Below, in pieces: positions 39,051-51,318 of a DNA stretch of 64,000 nt (the first letter of the stretch is position 1; each line of letters opens with the position of its first letter). The stretch covers positions 186,589 through 250,588 of the forward strand of contig CAJJDP010000041.1 in assembly GCA_905182995.1 (NCBI GenBank), written 5' to 3'. The notes under the pieces were generated by a model. The model worked only from the letters and a program-made list of their open reading frames with translations, searched no databases and was not told the origin of the DNA. This stretch comes from Paramecium octaurelia (Eukaryota; Ciliophora; Oligohymenophorea; Peniculida; Parameciidae). Position numbers and translations under genes: made by a program.

Positions 39051-41823
39051 TGTAATAGAATAATGAGCTGATAGAAAAAGAAATTTTTTAAATATTTTCA
39101 TTAAATTAATTTTTCAAAGAATGATAGGATATGTAATCAAAGGAGAAATAATCTCTAAGAAATATAGGGTGTAATTGAAAATATCGTCATTAAAAAATGT
39201 CAAAGAAATCGACTAAAACAAAATAAAAACTTTTCTTAGAGAAGTTGACCTTGATTTGGAATATTATACCAATCTTCCGCTTTTACATTAAGCATCACTA
39301 GAATACCATAGAGTAATGGGAAATGAATTGACATTTAATAAAGAAAATGCCCAATAGTGGATTTAATCAACAGAATTTATTGAGCTAACTTATGCCTTAA
39401 GATGGATATACGAAATGTCTTCTTACAAAGATAGAGAAGAGCTCAATATTGTATTTGATCCAAAAGATTAAATTCTTAAAAAGATCATACTTCTAAATAT
39501 AGGTTTGGAATAGAAAAAAGAGATTTCTTAAATTAATTTAAATTAAATTGTTTGTGATAACACTGAAATATTGTATGGTTTATCCTTATATATTTAAAAA
39601 AGGATTGAAACTCTGGACCTTTCAACATATGTTCCTCTTCTCTAAAATATGATGTTAGAATGTGATAAATCAGCAATTAATTAATTAATCGTCATTGAAT
39701 TAATTGACAAAGTCCTTTAAAAATTTTCAGGATTTTAAGATGAATAAGTAAGGAAATTGAAATTAACCAGCAACATTACTTCATAAATAAAATGGGAAGA
39801 AGATTATATTTAATACACTTTATTAGAATAAGAAAACCCAAACTTTCAACTTAGAAAGACAAAATAGGTATATTTATATACAAAAGAATAATATGAAGTC
39901 AAGATGAATATATTTAAGAGTTAATGGGAAGATTAGTTTCCAGAAATTTTCACTTAAAATGAATTATAGATTCAATTATAAAAGTCAAGTACTTTTCAGC
40001 TTTCAGATGTATTCTCCTCTAATCTAAATGCAGAAGAAGAAATTTAAACCTCAGTATCAAAAAAACGATACTAAATACTCAACCAAACTTTTAAATTAGC
40101 TTAATCATAACCTAATCTTCAAATTTAGAGTTAAACGAGAGTAAACCTTCCCCCACCATTACCTCTTCCTAAAGTTAAGTCCACTCATATTCCTAACTCC
40201 ATATATGTTAAATTTAATTATCCTGTTCTTTAAAATTAATTAGATGGAACAATCTGGAAGGCTAATATGATAGATTATGAGACTAGTATAGATTAAGATA
40301 TTTTAAGATATTTTGAAAAGAAAGAATAAAACCAAACAAAAATGGTTCCAGATAAAATTTTTATTCTAAAAAATGAAGTGGAATATGGAAATTCGGTTTT
40401 CAAGAATCAAACCGAAATAGAATTAAAAAGGAAACGNTGTAATAGAATAATGAGCTGATAGAAAAAGAAATTTTTTAAATATTTTCATTAAATTAATTTT
40501 TCAAAGAATGATAGGATATGTAATCAAAGGAGAAATAATCTCTAAGAAATATAGGGTGTAATTGAAAATATCGTCATTAAAAAATGTCAAAGAAATCGAC
40601 TAAAACAAAATAAAAACTTTTCTTAGAGAAGTTGACCTTGATTTGGAATATTATACCAATCTTCCGCTTTTACATTAAGCATCACTAGAATACCATAGAG
40701 TAATGGGAAATGAATTGACATTTAATAAAGAAAATGCCCAATAGTGGATTTAATCAACAGAATTTATTGAGCTAACTTATGCCTTAAGATGGATATACGA
40801 AATGTCTTCTTACAAAGATAGAGAAGAGCTCAATATTGTATTTGATCCAAAAGATTAAATTCTTAAAAAGATCATACTTCTAAATATAGGTTTGGAATAG
40901 AAAAAAGAGATTTCTTAAATTAATTTAAATTAAATTGTTTGTGATAACACTGAAATATTGTATGGTTTATCCTTATATATTTAAAAAAGGATTGAAACTC
41001 TGGACCTTTCAACATATGTTCCTCTTCTCTAAAATATGATGTTAGAATGTGATAAATCAGCAATTAATTAATTAATCGTCATTGAATTAATTGACAAAGT
41101 CCTTTAAAAATTTTCAGGATTTTAAGATGAATAAGTAAGGAAATTGAAATTAACCAGCAACATTACTTCATAAATAAAATGGGAAGAAGATTATATTTAA
41201 TACACTTTATTAGAATAAGAAAACCCAAACTTTCAACTTAGAAAGACAAAATAGGTATATTTATATACAAAAGAATAATATGAAGTCAAGATGAATATAT
41301 TTAAGAGTTAATGGGAAGATTAGTTTCCAGAAATTTTCACTTAAAATGAATTATAGATTCAATTATAAAAGTCAAGTACTTTTCAGCTTTCAGATGTATT
41401 CTCCTCTAATCTAAATGCAGAAGAAGAAATTTAAACCTCAGTATCAAAAAAACGATACTAAATACTCAACCAAACTTTTAAATTAGCTTAATCATAACCT
41501 AATCTTCAAATTTAGAGTTAAACGAGAGTAAACCTTCCCCCACCATTACCTCTTCCTAAAGTTAAGTCCACTCATATTCCTAACTCCATATATGTTAAAT
41601 TTAATTATCCTGTTCTTTAAAATTAATTAGATGGAACAATCTGGAAGGCTAATATGATAGATTATGAGACTAGTATAGATTAAGATATTTTAAGATATTT
41701 TGAAAAGAAAGAATAAAACCAAACAAAAATGGTTCCAGATAAAATTTTTATTCTAAAAAATGAAGTGGAATATGGAAATTCGGTTTTCAAGAATCAAACC
41801 GAAATAGAATTAAAAAGGAAACG
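39051..41823. repeat. Direct 1386-bp duplication flanking a single N (likely unmerged contig overlap)
   Basis: 39051-40436 and 40438-41823 appear identical (offset 1387), separated by N at 40437. The first copy contains the start and N-terminal half of the formin-like gene and breaks off at the N. The second copy contains the same start and runs on into the rest of the gene without a break. The first copy's frame (39121-40436) should therefore not be counted as a separate gene. Confidence 0.93.
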
Positions 41824-43105
41824 GTTTGAGAAAACTAATTTGGATGAAATTTTGGATTAAGTAAATAAACTTGAATTTCTAGAGAAAAATTAAGATAAGA
41901 ATATGAGAGCATATATTTAGCTTCTCAATTCTTCTATTCAATTTATTTCTGATGATAATGTCAAGAAAATCGAATAAAACATAAAAAAGTTCAAATAAGA
42001 TAATAATGAATATAGAAAAAGAAAATCCGAAGAAGAAGACTAACAATAAAAACAGGAGAGGGAAAGGTTAAAAAAGCTATAAAAAGAAGAAAGAGAGAAA
42101 GAACTTTTCTCACTAGATGTGCATTTAAATTATTTACAGAAAGATTTAGAAGCGATTCTGACAGAAAATGATCTTTCAGAATTTGAACCTAAATTAGAAA
42201 AATTAAGAAATGCGTTGAGCATAGTAGATAAAGAAGATGAGAAAAATACAATTTTCTCTCAATTTGAAAGTTTTCTCTTTTTAAAATAAAAATTCCTTCA
42301 ATATAAAAGACTTGAGAATTAAGAAAAATACTAAATTCCACTTAATGATAGTTTTCTCAAATATTTATATGATAAAAATCCAAGAAAAGGCATCTAAATT
42401 GAGGCCTTTTATGATGAACATTTAGATCATAAAATCCACATTATGGATATAGTAACCTAATTTAGTGAGATATTTGAAGAACTTAGCAAGGATGTGGAAC
42501 TAATTCTTTATTTCAAATATATTCAACAGTTCGGGAAGGTGTTTAATAATTTTCAAGCCGAATAATTCGGTTTAAAATTTGAAAATGTTATCAAATTTAC
42601 ATATAAAACCCAATAATTAAAAGGCGAGTAGATAGAATTGACTAAGTACATAGTAGATCTTATGGCCAAATAAGGTATTCCATTTAAGGATTTAAAGGAC
42701 ACTCCATTCAAGTATCTTCCATAGTTATCTAAATAAAATAATGCTTTGTCAGAAGTTAAAAAAATTATACAATTATATTCTGATCATCTTGATTTTCTTA
42801 AAGTAAATTTGCAAGCTCTGAGCTTTGATGAAAATAATTTAGATTTTATCAAAAAGGCTACCTAATATTCTGTTGAATACACAGAATTTATTTTTTAAAT
42901 GTAAACTATCTATGAAAAGGATTTATAGAATTTAAATAAGATAAGACACTTTTTTTGTGATGATAGAACAAATGTGGAATCTCCTAAATTCTTTGAGGAT
43001 ATATTAGCAATTAAAAGTTTACTTAGAATCTATCATACTAATATAATTTAAGAAGAGAAGAAAAAATTGTTACTCTAAGCCTAGAATAGAAAGGTGGGAG
43101 AATGA
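40508..43105 (+). CDS. Formin-like (FH2-domain) protein
   Basis: A single exon of exactly 866 codons from ATG 40508 to TGA 43103-43105; a truncated artefactual copy of its start lies at 39121-40436. The N-terminal ~350 residues are helical, like a GBD/FH3 region. A very short proline stretch (LPPPLPLPK, residue ~355) sits where FH1 is expected and is followed by QLDGTIWKAN, typical of the FH2 start. The remainder is helical with a Lys/Glu coiled coil (REREKELF-like) and late FH2-like blocks (ELTKYIVDLMAKQG, FFEDILAIKSLLRIY). Formins nucleate and elongate actin filaments. The FH1 is minimal and key FH2 residues were not checked by alignment, so the call is moderate. Confidence 0.6.
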
Positions 43106-45660
43106 TAAATTAATGAAATATTTTTATCTTAAAAAAATTTGGTTAATCTATAAATTATTTTTAATTAAAATAAGTTATTATTGATGAAGCAGAATTTGTT
43201 ATTTTTAGATTATATATATGGAAATTACTGATTTTGTTTTGAAATTCTTATTTAATTAAATATTCTTCAATCATATGAAATTTTATATATTTCATTTTTC
43301 AAATCATAAGCAAGACTTTATTTTCAGAGAATAACAAATTTTATTATGAAACAAGAAATTTCATTCTATAATATGTTGAAGAATGATATCATATTCAAAC
43401 ATAAATATATTAAAATCATCTTTTGTTAAAATTAATTTTTAAAATTTGTTGCTTGTAGTTAGATTTAGGAACTTCTCCAAGGGAAGAAGTTATTTCAAAA
43501 CCCTTATCTCATATATAATTTTAAATACTTTATTAGCTGGATTTCTATAATACAAATGATTTGCTGTGCAAAATTGATAAATCTTCCTAAACTATGCATC
43601 CAACTTCTAAGTATTGATCATCTGTAAAAATATTTTGTTGACAACAATTTAAATTAGATTATGCTATTACTATTTTAAATTAACTTATTTATTCCATAAT
43701 ATATTTGCATTAATGGGGAAGATGTGGCGTTCTTCTCTTTATATAAGATTTTTTTTCAACTCTTATACTAATATACAATTGTCTATAGCTTTTAAAGAGG
43801 AAAAATATTATCAAGATAAGAAAAGTTATTACTGAGTACATCAACCTAAAAAATTACCAATAAGACATACTAATTGAAAATATTGTAAAAATATTTAAAT
43901 ATTCAAACTTCATTTTATATTATTAATGAATGAAATAATGCCTATCTTAATTAAATATTTTTGAAAATGATTAATTTAACAAATTATTCAAAAGTATTTA
44001 TTATTTAGCCTTTGTAACAGAAATTATTTATCTGAAAATTTATAATTCACATTTAATATATTTTTAACATTTCTTAAAATCAATTTAGATTTAAATATTT
44101 CTCATAATGAAATCAATATATTACACAAGGGTTACCTTAACCTCCCGAATCGTAAGAAAAGGATTTATATAATTCAGTTTTAATCAGTTGTTTGTAACGA
44201 AGAGAAATTAGTAAAAAATAAAAATATAAATATTCACTCATACATACATATTTGCAAAAATAATATGTTTAAAAAAATTCAAATAAATACTTTCATTTGA
44301 AATAATGGATCTAATTGTTTATAGAAATATTTTTACTTTTCAAAACATAACATAAAAAAGTAAATTATCATCTCAAATCTTTTGGTTTAATTCTACAATG
44401 AAAATGACTACTTTCTTTTTATTCAATCCTATTGAATTCAAATATATTAATCTTTATTTCCTTTTTATTTTATTTTAAATTCATATTATGTTCTTATTGG
44501 AATATATAAAGTTTACGTGAGATCTTTCAATCAAATCCTTATAAGTCCTCTAATTCTCATAGGTTTGTGAATACGTACTTTATTTTAATTTAGATGCAAA
44601 TCAGTTGACTAATATGATTTAATAGTATTAGTTAATCTGAAATACTTAAATGAGCAAAAGTGGTAATCTTGTTCAATTTAAAATAAGAAATCCTAAATTA
44701 TTAATGAAAATTATAAGTATTTAATTTAGCCTCGAAAATTCAATATATTTAAAATATATATACTATTGATATCGTTTTGGAAATGATCTAATCCTAATTA
44801 CATAAATAAAAAGTAGATGATAATTAATAAATTTATAATACATTATTTTGAAAATTTAGAGAATTAAGAGTAATCATGCAGAAACTTTAATATTTGATTT
44901 ACGTTCTAGAGCTAAGAAGCAAGGTTTAAAATTTGAAAATAAAATTTAAGAGCTACGGAAATCAAATTGTATTCAAATTTGTTAAATTTTCTTAAGCTCG
45001 AAGTTTTATTAAGTTTGATATCAAGAAATTAGTAGTTTTTCATATTTATTTCCTAGAAGTGTTAAAAAATAAGAAAGATTAATTCTTTTTGAGAATAATC
45101 AAAATACCACAAAAATTAGTCATCTTAAAAATTTGTACAAAAAAATTAATTACATTATAAAACAATCTGATAAGCTACACAATAAGTATTAAAGTCAGAA
45201 TATACAACTTAATAATTATCAAACTATCTATGAATGCCTATATTTTATCTCACTTAATCATAAGAAAACAGCAAATTCTCAATAACGATACATTAAACAT
45301 TCAATCTTTTGATATATTTTTATATTGAAATGAGTTAATTTTTTTCTGTAAAATAAGAAAAAATGAGGGAGTTAGAAATTGTAATTTAATCTCATTAGAA
45401 TGAATAATCACCTCACTTTTATAGAAATCAAATTAAAAAAAAGGTGGCTTTTGAAGGGATACAATAATAACTAATAGAATTATTATAACAGCAATTATGC
45501 AAATTCTTATGTGCTTGTACAAAATTTATTAGACTACAGAATATGAAACATGATACAATTTGTCTCGCAATATTTATGTACTTTTACTTTAAAGTACTGC
45601 CATAACTGAGAGAGTCAGAAATTATTTTAAAGTTGAATTATTTCATTATGTATATTGATT
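43106..45660. other. Long AT-rich stretch with coding relics
   Basis: About 2.5 kb without a complete gene. On the minus strand 43361-43621 is an 86-codon frame with protein-like content (FCTANHLYYRNPANKVFKII). On the plus strand about 44870-45312 reads ETLIFDLRSRAKKQGLKFEN and later ISHLKNLYKKINYIIKQSDK with one in-frame TGA near 45018. Neither matches a family I know. The remainder is near-pure AT-rich sequence. These may be remnants of dead genes. Confidence 0.35.
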
Positions 45661-46524
45661 ATGATAAATTAAAAAATTAGTGATGCTAAAATTACAAAAT
45701 TCCCATATTCAGGTCACAAAACTTAATCTGATACTAACATTATTTTCTGTCATTCAATTGGTTAAAGTCCCCAGACATAATCAAATAAAGACATTGACAC
45801 AGATAAATTAAGCTATGAGAAAATGTTCTCTTCAAATGATGTAGATTTGCAATTTGATGATTTTGATACAAAGCCAACTAATTCATATTAAGTTGTATCT
45901 CCTGGTTTATCAATTACTTCATACGATCTTGATTAAACTTAAAAAAGCTTGGATATATAACTCTATGGAAGTGTCTCTTATAATTAGAGAGAAATTCCAT
46001 AGATAGTGCTTGCTTTTCGAAAAAGGAGACCAGGCTAGGTGTAAATTCCATAATAAACTTAATATAATCAAGAATCATGGAAAACTTTGTCTAATTTTTC
46101 ATCTCCTGATTCTTCACCTTTTCAAAATAAAAAAATATAGATCAAATCATTTGCACTAATCCCTTTAAAAGAGGAAGAGGAAGATGAGATATTTAGTGTT
46201 TTCAATGATCCATTTTACTTTTATGGAACAATACCGTAAACTAAATTTGAGAATATGAATCATCTATAATAATTTTTAACATTATATAAGATGAGGACAG
46301 GAACATTCCCAAGATAAAGAGAAAATTTAGAGAATGAAATTGTGATATCGATTGCAATGAATTTGGCTAAAATTGATAAATAGCTATTTAAATAATATTT
46401 CCCTTCTAAAAAAGTTTATTTTGATGATGAAAATGATTATACAAGAACAAAAGTAATCAAGAGAAAGGAATAAAGATAGCTCACTTAAGTAGTCACTCCA
46501 AACTTTTAATACATCTAAAATTGA
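45661..46524 (+). CDS. Uncharacterised protein, ~287 aa
   Basis: An uninterrupted frame of 288 codons from ATG 45661 to TGA 46522-46524. The sequence is polar, Ser/Gln/Asp-rich at the start (FSSNDVDLQFDDFDTKP), has a basic patch (FRKRRPGQ), a low-complexity acidic run (KEEEEDE), and a C-terminal passage with ENEIVISIAMNLAKIDKQLF that may fold. No membrane segment or catalytic motif. An in-frame ATG further down (MFSSNDVD) is an alternative start. It converges with the BAH-PHD gene; the two stops are only 24 nt apart. Function unknown. Confidence 0.6.
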
Positions 46525-46548
46525 ATTAGTTATATTTATTATATTTGC

Positions 46549-47503
46549 TCATTTACTTTTAATCTTTTGAATAGGTTTCTTTGAATTTTTTTCATTTATA
46601 AATAGCTTATTGTGATTCATGCTTTAAGTTAATACTTATTTACTTTTAAGTGGTTTTCTATCTTACTTTTCAATTTTTATCTTCTCGTCAATAATTTAAT
46701 TTTACCTATTATCAACATATTTGGATTGTTCAACTACTTTTTATTACTCATTTTATTTTATCTTAATTTTTTCTACTTTCATTTCACCTATACATATCAA
46801 ACAATTGAAATTATGATCATCCAAATTTTCAAGTATTTCTTTTGGCAATCCGCTGCAATCATAATGTATCCATCTCTAACACCTGTCACATTATAAATAG
46901 CCCAAAGAATTATCAAATAATTTTTAGCAAATACATTCAGTCGCCCACTCTTCCACTGGTGTTAGAAATTTTTAGGATTCAACATTAAACTCGGAACGAG
47001 TATAAAACGATCCAGGTTTTGTGTCAATATTGTTTTGAATTATATCATTAAGATTATACACCATTATTTTTTTTCTTAATTCTTTACAAAAGAACCATTT
47101 TGTTTGTTCGGTTAGAAATAAATCATCTTCTGTACATTCCTTTATTTTCTCATGCAGACCAATTAAATCTGGCTTTTATAAATAGATACGACCCTTAATA
47201 AATCCTGCATCTTCACCATTTATTACAATTTTCACTATTTCTTCAATTCTTGCAAACCAAATTTTATTATCCAATAAAAAGGCAGCATCTTCATTTATTG
47301 ATAACTTTTCATTTTGTTTATGTGTATAAATGAATCCGCAATGAAAAATATTTTCTGGGTGAATATCGCTATATGAAGATATAAACAAATCAAACTAACA
47401 ATATTTGATTTCTTACATTTCTTTCGTCAATCATTTTCAAAAAATTAGGGAATGTTCTCTTGTTTACTTAAGTTTTTTTGAATTTGGTTTCTTTTTTTTT
47501 CAT
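46549..47503 (-). CDS. BAH domain plus PHD finger chromatin reader
   Basis: ATG at 47503 opens with a basic leader (MKKKETKFKKTQ); after a 22-nt intron (47395-47416) the frame gives 311 codons to TGA 46549-46551. The BAH-like region (residues ~30-155) includes AAFLLDNKIWFARIEEIV, GRIYL, DDLFLTEQTKWFFCKEL and KKIMVYNLNDI. A PHD finger follows: CICQKLFD...YLQCDRCQRWIHYDCSGLP...NFNCLIC, with Cys4-His-Cys3 spacing and the Trp before the His. A Lys-rich tail ends the protein. BAH-PHD proteins bind nucleosomes or methylated histone tails. The pairing and the basic leader support a nuclear role; which mark is read cannot be told. Confidence 0.85.
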
Positions 47504-47626
47504 TTTTTGAAGTAGAATTATTCAAAATTTAAATTATAAATACAAACACACTATTGATACTTATATATATATAGATTATCGAAATGAGCATAAAATAAAT
47601 AAAAAATTATTATATATATATATTTA

Positions 47627-48727
47627 ATGGGTTTGAATTATTTATAAAAGAAAAATTGGCATCCAGGTTCTTTGAAGAATTAAGAAATTGTTTGGATTAG
47701 AGAACAAATCCAAGCTGATATAATTAAGAGGGAGCAAGAAAGGGCAAAAAAATTGGCAGAAGAAAAAAATATTGAAGAATTAAAAAGAATTTAAGTTGAA
47801 GCAGGTTTAATTCCAAAAAGTCATTTGGATAGAATGGAATGGATGTATGATGTAAGCAAACTTGAGAAATAAAATTAAAATTCAGCAGAAGAGTATTAAA
47901 TATTTAAATTCTTAGATATCTTCTTGGAAAGACTGCTACATCTTAAGAAGTGGAGAAATTAGCTGATTAAAGAGAAAAGGCTAAACAAACGTAATAATAT
48001 CAAACAGTCTTCAAAGAGGAAACTACAAATGCAAAATGCGAAGATTTTGTACTTGTTCATGAGGACCCCATGTTCCAAATTATGAAGGGAGTATGTTTGA
48101 TAATTGTAATTTTAGGAATAATCAATAAAATAAGTCTTATTGCAGAATCCTTTAAAAGTAAAATAATTATAAGAGAAGATAGAAGCAAATAAAAAAATAA
48201 AGAAAGGAAAATCACACAAAGTGAAAAAAGATAAAAGTAAAAAAAAGAAGGATAAGAAGGATAGAAAGGCATCAAAAAAAAGTAAGAAACATAATAGAAG
48301 CAGTAGTTCTAGCTCTTCATCCTCAAGTTCTAAGGAATAAGAGATTTCTACAGCCATTTCAACAGGCTCTTCAAAATCTTAAATTTATCAATAATATTTA
48401 AAAGAAAGATTGGGAAATATTGCAGTCACTGATCAACATGGGAATGTTAAAGCAGATTTCAGTCTAATGAAAAAAAAATATAGAAAAAACTTAAATCCTT
48501 AATAATCTTAAGAGGAATTACGTAATTAAATGGCAGCTGACGGATAACAAAGACTTCAACAATAATTAAAATAAATTGAAGAGGAACCTAGATAATAATA
48601 ATAAGGAGTAGGAGGAGGATAATTTTTAAATAAAATAAGGAAAGAAATATATAATTAAAATGATTCTAATGCCTATCAAGATAGAATTAAAAGAAATAGA
48701 CACTTCTAAGAAAGATTTAATGAATGA
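47627..48727 (+). CDS. CWC25-like pre-mRNA splicing factor (left assembly copy)
   Basis: ATG 47627 to TGA 48725-48727 gives 351 codons after removing introns of 23 nt (GTATTA...TAG, near 47898) and 25 nt (GTATGT...TAG, near 48091). The N-terminus is a CIR_N-type domain: LNYLQKKNWHPGSLKNQEIV, then helical Glu/Lys sequence, then RMEWMYD and EEYLLGKTA, all hallmarks of CWC25. A block around DPMFQIMKG and LLQNPLK follows. The C-terminal half has a Lys-rich stretch, a run of 11 serines after RS, and Gln/Arg-rich sequence. CWC25 promotes the first catalytic step of splicing. The same gene is repeated at 48968-50068 because of the contig overlap; one locus should be counted. Confidence 0.85.
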
Positions 48728-48967
48728 TAGTAAAAATTATAAACATCAACATCTAATCATCATTCATATTTTCATTTTATAATTCATCTAATAAATCCTG
48801 TAATTTTGGATTAAGAATATTCTCATAATATTTTAAAATGAATTCGCTTATTAGTTCTCCAGATGGCATTTTTCCANTAAATACAAACACACTATTGATA
48901 CTTATATATATATAGATTATCGAAATGAGCATAAAATAAATAAAAAATTATTATATATATATATTTA

Positions 48968-50068
48968 ATGGGTTTGAATTATTTATAAAAGAAAAATTGG
49001 CATCCAGGTTCTTTGAAGAATTAAGAAATTGTTTGGATTAGAGAACAAATCCAAGCTGATATAATTAAGAGGGAGCAAGAAAGGGCAAAAAAATTGGCAG
49101 AAGAAAAAAATATTGAAGAATTAAAAAGAATTTAAGTTGAAGCAGGTTTAATTCCAAAAAGTCATTTGGATAGAATGGAATGGATGTATGATGTAAGCAA
49201 ACTTGAGAAATAAAATTAAAATTCAGCAGAAGAGTATTAAATATTTAAATTCTTAGATATCTTCTTGGAAAGACTGCTACATCTTAAGAAGTGGAGAAAT
49301 TAGCTGATTAAAGAGAAAAGGCTAAACAAACGTAATAATATCAAACAGTCTTCAAAGAGGAAACTACAAATGCAAAATGCGAAGATTTTGTACTTGTTCA
49401 TGAGGACCCCATGTTCCAAATTATGAAGGGAGTATGTTTGATAATTGTAATTTTAGGAATAATCAATAAAATAAGTCTTATTGCAGAATCCTTTAAAAGT
49501 AAAATAATTATAAGAGAAGATAGAAGCAAATAAAAAAATAAAGAAAGGAAAATCACACAAAGTGAAAAAAGATAAAAGTAAAAAAAAGAAGGATAAGAAG
49601 GATAGAAAGGCATCAAAAAAAAGTAAGAAACATAATAGAAGCAGTAGTTCTAGCTCTTCATCCTCAAGTTCTAAGGAATAAGAGATTTCTACAGCCATTT
49701 CAACAGGCTCTTCAAAATCTTAAATTTATCAATAATATTTAAAAGAAAGATTGGGAAATATTGCAGTCACTGATCAACATGGGAATGTTAAAGCAGATTT
49801 CAGTCTAATGAAAAAAAAATATAGAAAAAACTTAAATCCTTAATAATCTTAAGAGGAATTACGTAATTAAATGGCAGCTGACGGATAACAAAGACTTCAA
49901 CAATAATTAAAATAAATTGAAGAGGAACCTAGATAATAATAATAAGGAGTAGGAGGAGGATAATTTTTAAATAAAATAAGGAAAGAAATATATAATTAAA
50001 ATGATTCTAATGCCTATCAAGATAGAATTAAAAGAAATAGACACTTCTAAGAAAGATTTAATGAATGA
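48968..50068 (+). CDS. CWC25-like pre-mRNA splicing factor (right assembly copy of the same gene)
   Basis: Base-for-base repeat of the gene at 47627-48727, shifted by 1341, with the same two introns and the same stop. It lies in the second half of the duplication around N 48877. Its 3' end converges on the release-factor gene. See the left copy for domains. It is listed only so that both coordinates are findable; the true genome most likely has one copy. Confidence 0.8.
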
Positions 50069-50163
50069 TAGTAAAAATTATAAACATCAACATCTAATCA
50101 TCATTCATATTTTCATTTTATAATTCATCTAATAAATCCTGTAATTTTGGATTAAGAATATTC

Positions 50164-51098
50164 TCATAATATTTTAAAATGAATTCGCTTATTAGTTCTC
50201 CAGATGGCATTTTTCCATACCATACATTGTAAGTTAGTTCTATGATCAGCAATTTGTCCTAAGGAAAATTGTAGGTTCTGATTTTTATCACTTCTAACAG
50301 ATCCAGCAAATTAACTTTTCCTAATGCGAGCCATCCTTTCCTATTTCTCTTACACTTCTGTCTTACATATTTACAACTTGAATTCCAGCCGGACTATGAG
50401 TAGTTCACAAGCACTTTCTGTTTTATTAACATTTTGACCGCCTGGTCGACTGGCTCTCATAAATTCATAAATCAAATCTTTGTCACTTAAATGAAAATTA
50501 TCAGTTACTTTTAGAAGTAAAATCATAGAGGCGGTGCTTGAATGTAATCTTCCCTTTGTTTCTGTTTCTGGAACTCTTATTGCATTGTGTACTCCAGATT
50601 CACACTTTAATTGCTAATATATATGATCTCCGCTGATTTATAGAATACCTGATTTACAGCCCTTACCTATCTAGGGTCTTTTGAATTGATTTTATAGTTT
50701 ATTCAATATATTTAATTTTAAATTAATTTGCAATTCCCTAGCATAATCTTAGATCATTCCAATTATATGTTCAGCAATTAATGAACCTTCACTATTTCCA
50801 AAACCTGCTCTCACCACACCATTAGGTTATCTTACGTGATCATATTCGTTTTATTCAATTTTTTATGATAGAGCATCTTCTTAATATTTCTTTAAATATT
50901 CAATATGAGCCTTAATTATTTGATGTCTAATATGTATACTTAAATTTCTTCATTTAACATTGATATTTCATCTGAGAAATCATCAATACTAATAAATTAT
51001 TTGGCATCTTCAATAACAGATACACTTGCCTATACTTATTTATAGATATCCATTTTAGGTTGTAGTTCATTCATTCTATTTCTTTTAATTTCATCCAT
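50164..51098 (-). pseudogene. Mitochondrial-type class I peptide-chain release factor (RF1 family), frameshifted
   Basis: Reading from ATG 51098, the RF1 blocks are clear: LKCESGVHNAIRVPETETKG, then GRLHSSTAS, then the catalytic GGQ in MRASRPGGQNVNKTESA. After the GGQ the conserved sequence jumps frame repeatedly: THSPAGIQV, then ARIRKSQFAG, then IRTYNFPQD, then ADHRTN, then MPSGELISEFI. At least four one-base shifts are needed; several correspond to one missing A in an A-run. Position 50164 is the first TGA without any shift; with the shifts the end moves left. RF1-type factors release peptides at UAA/UAG in organelles. This is either a young pseudogene or a gene damaged by sequence errors. 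Confidence 0.7.
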
Positions 51099-51318
51099 GT
51101 CTCCTCTTAGATATTAATGAAGTGCGTGTTTAATCTTAAGATTTCATTTAAAGTATTTAATTCACCTAATCTTTAATTTATCAAGTATAAGGTTTAGTTT
51201 ATATTGTTTAAATATAAATGATCGAATATTTATTTAATGATATTGCTGAATTAGAATCGATCGTGGTGGCAATTAAGAATGAATTTTTTTTTATCATAAA
51301 TAAATTTTTTATAAAAAT

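Larger units (their letters stand above)
47537..50217. repeat. Direct 1340-bp duplication flanking a single N (likely unmerged contig overlap)
   Basis: 47537-48876 and 48878-50217 appear identical (offset 1341), separated by N at 48877. Each copy contains the complete CWC25-like gene and the 3' end of the release-factor gene. The right copy continues into the release-factor gene; the left copy continues leftwards into the BAH-PHD promoter. Confidence 0.93.

Noticed and set aside
39121-40436. Separate gene for an N-terminal formin fragment
   Set aside because: It is the left half of the contig overlap; the complete frame exists at 40508-43105.
48057-48357. Minus-strand Leu/Phe/Ser-rich frames opposite the CWC25 gene
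   Set aside because: They are the complement of its Lys- and Ser-rich coding region and appear in both assembly copies.
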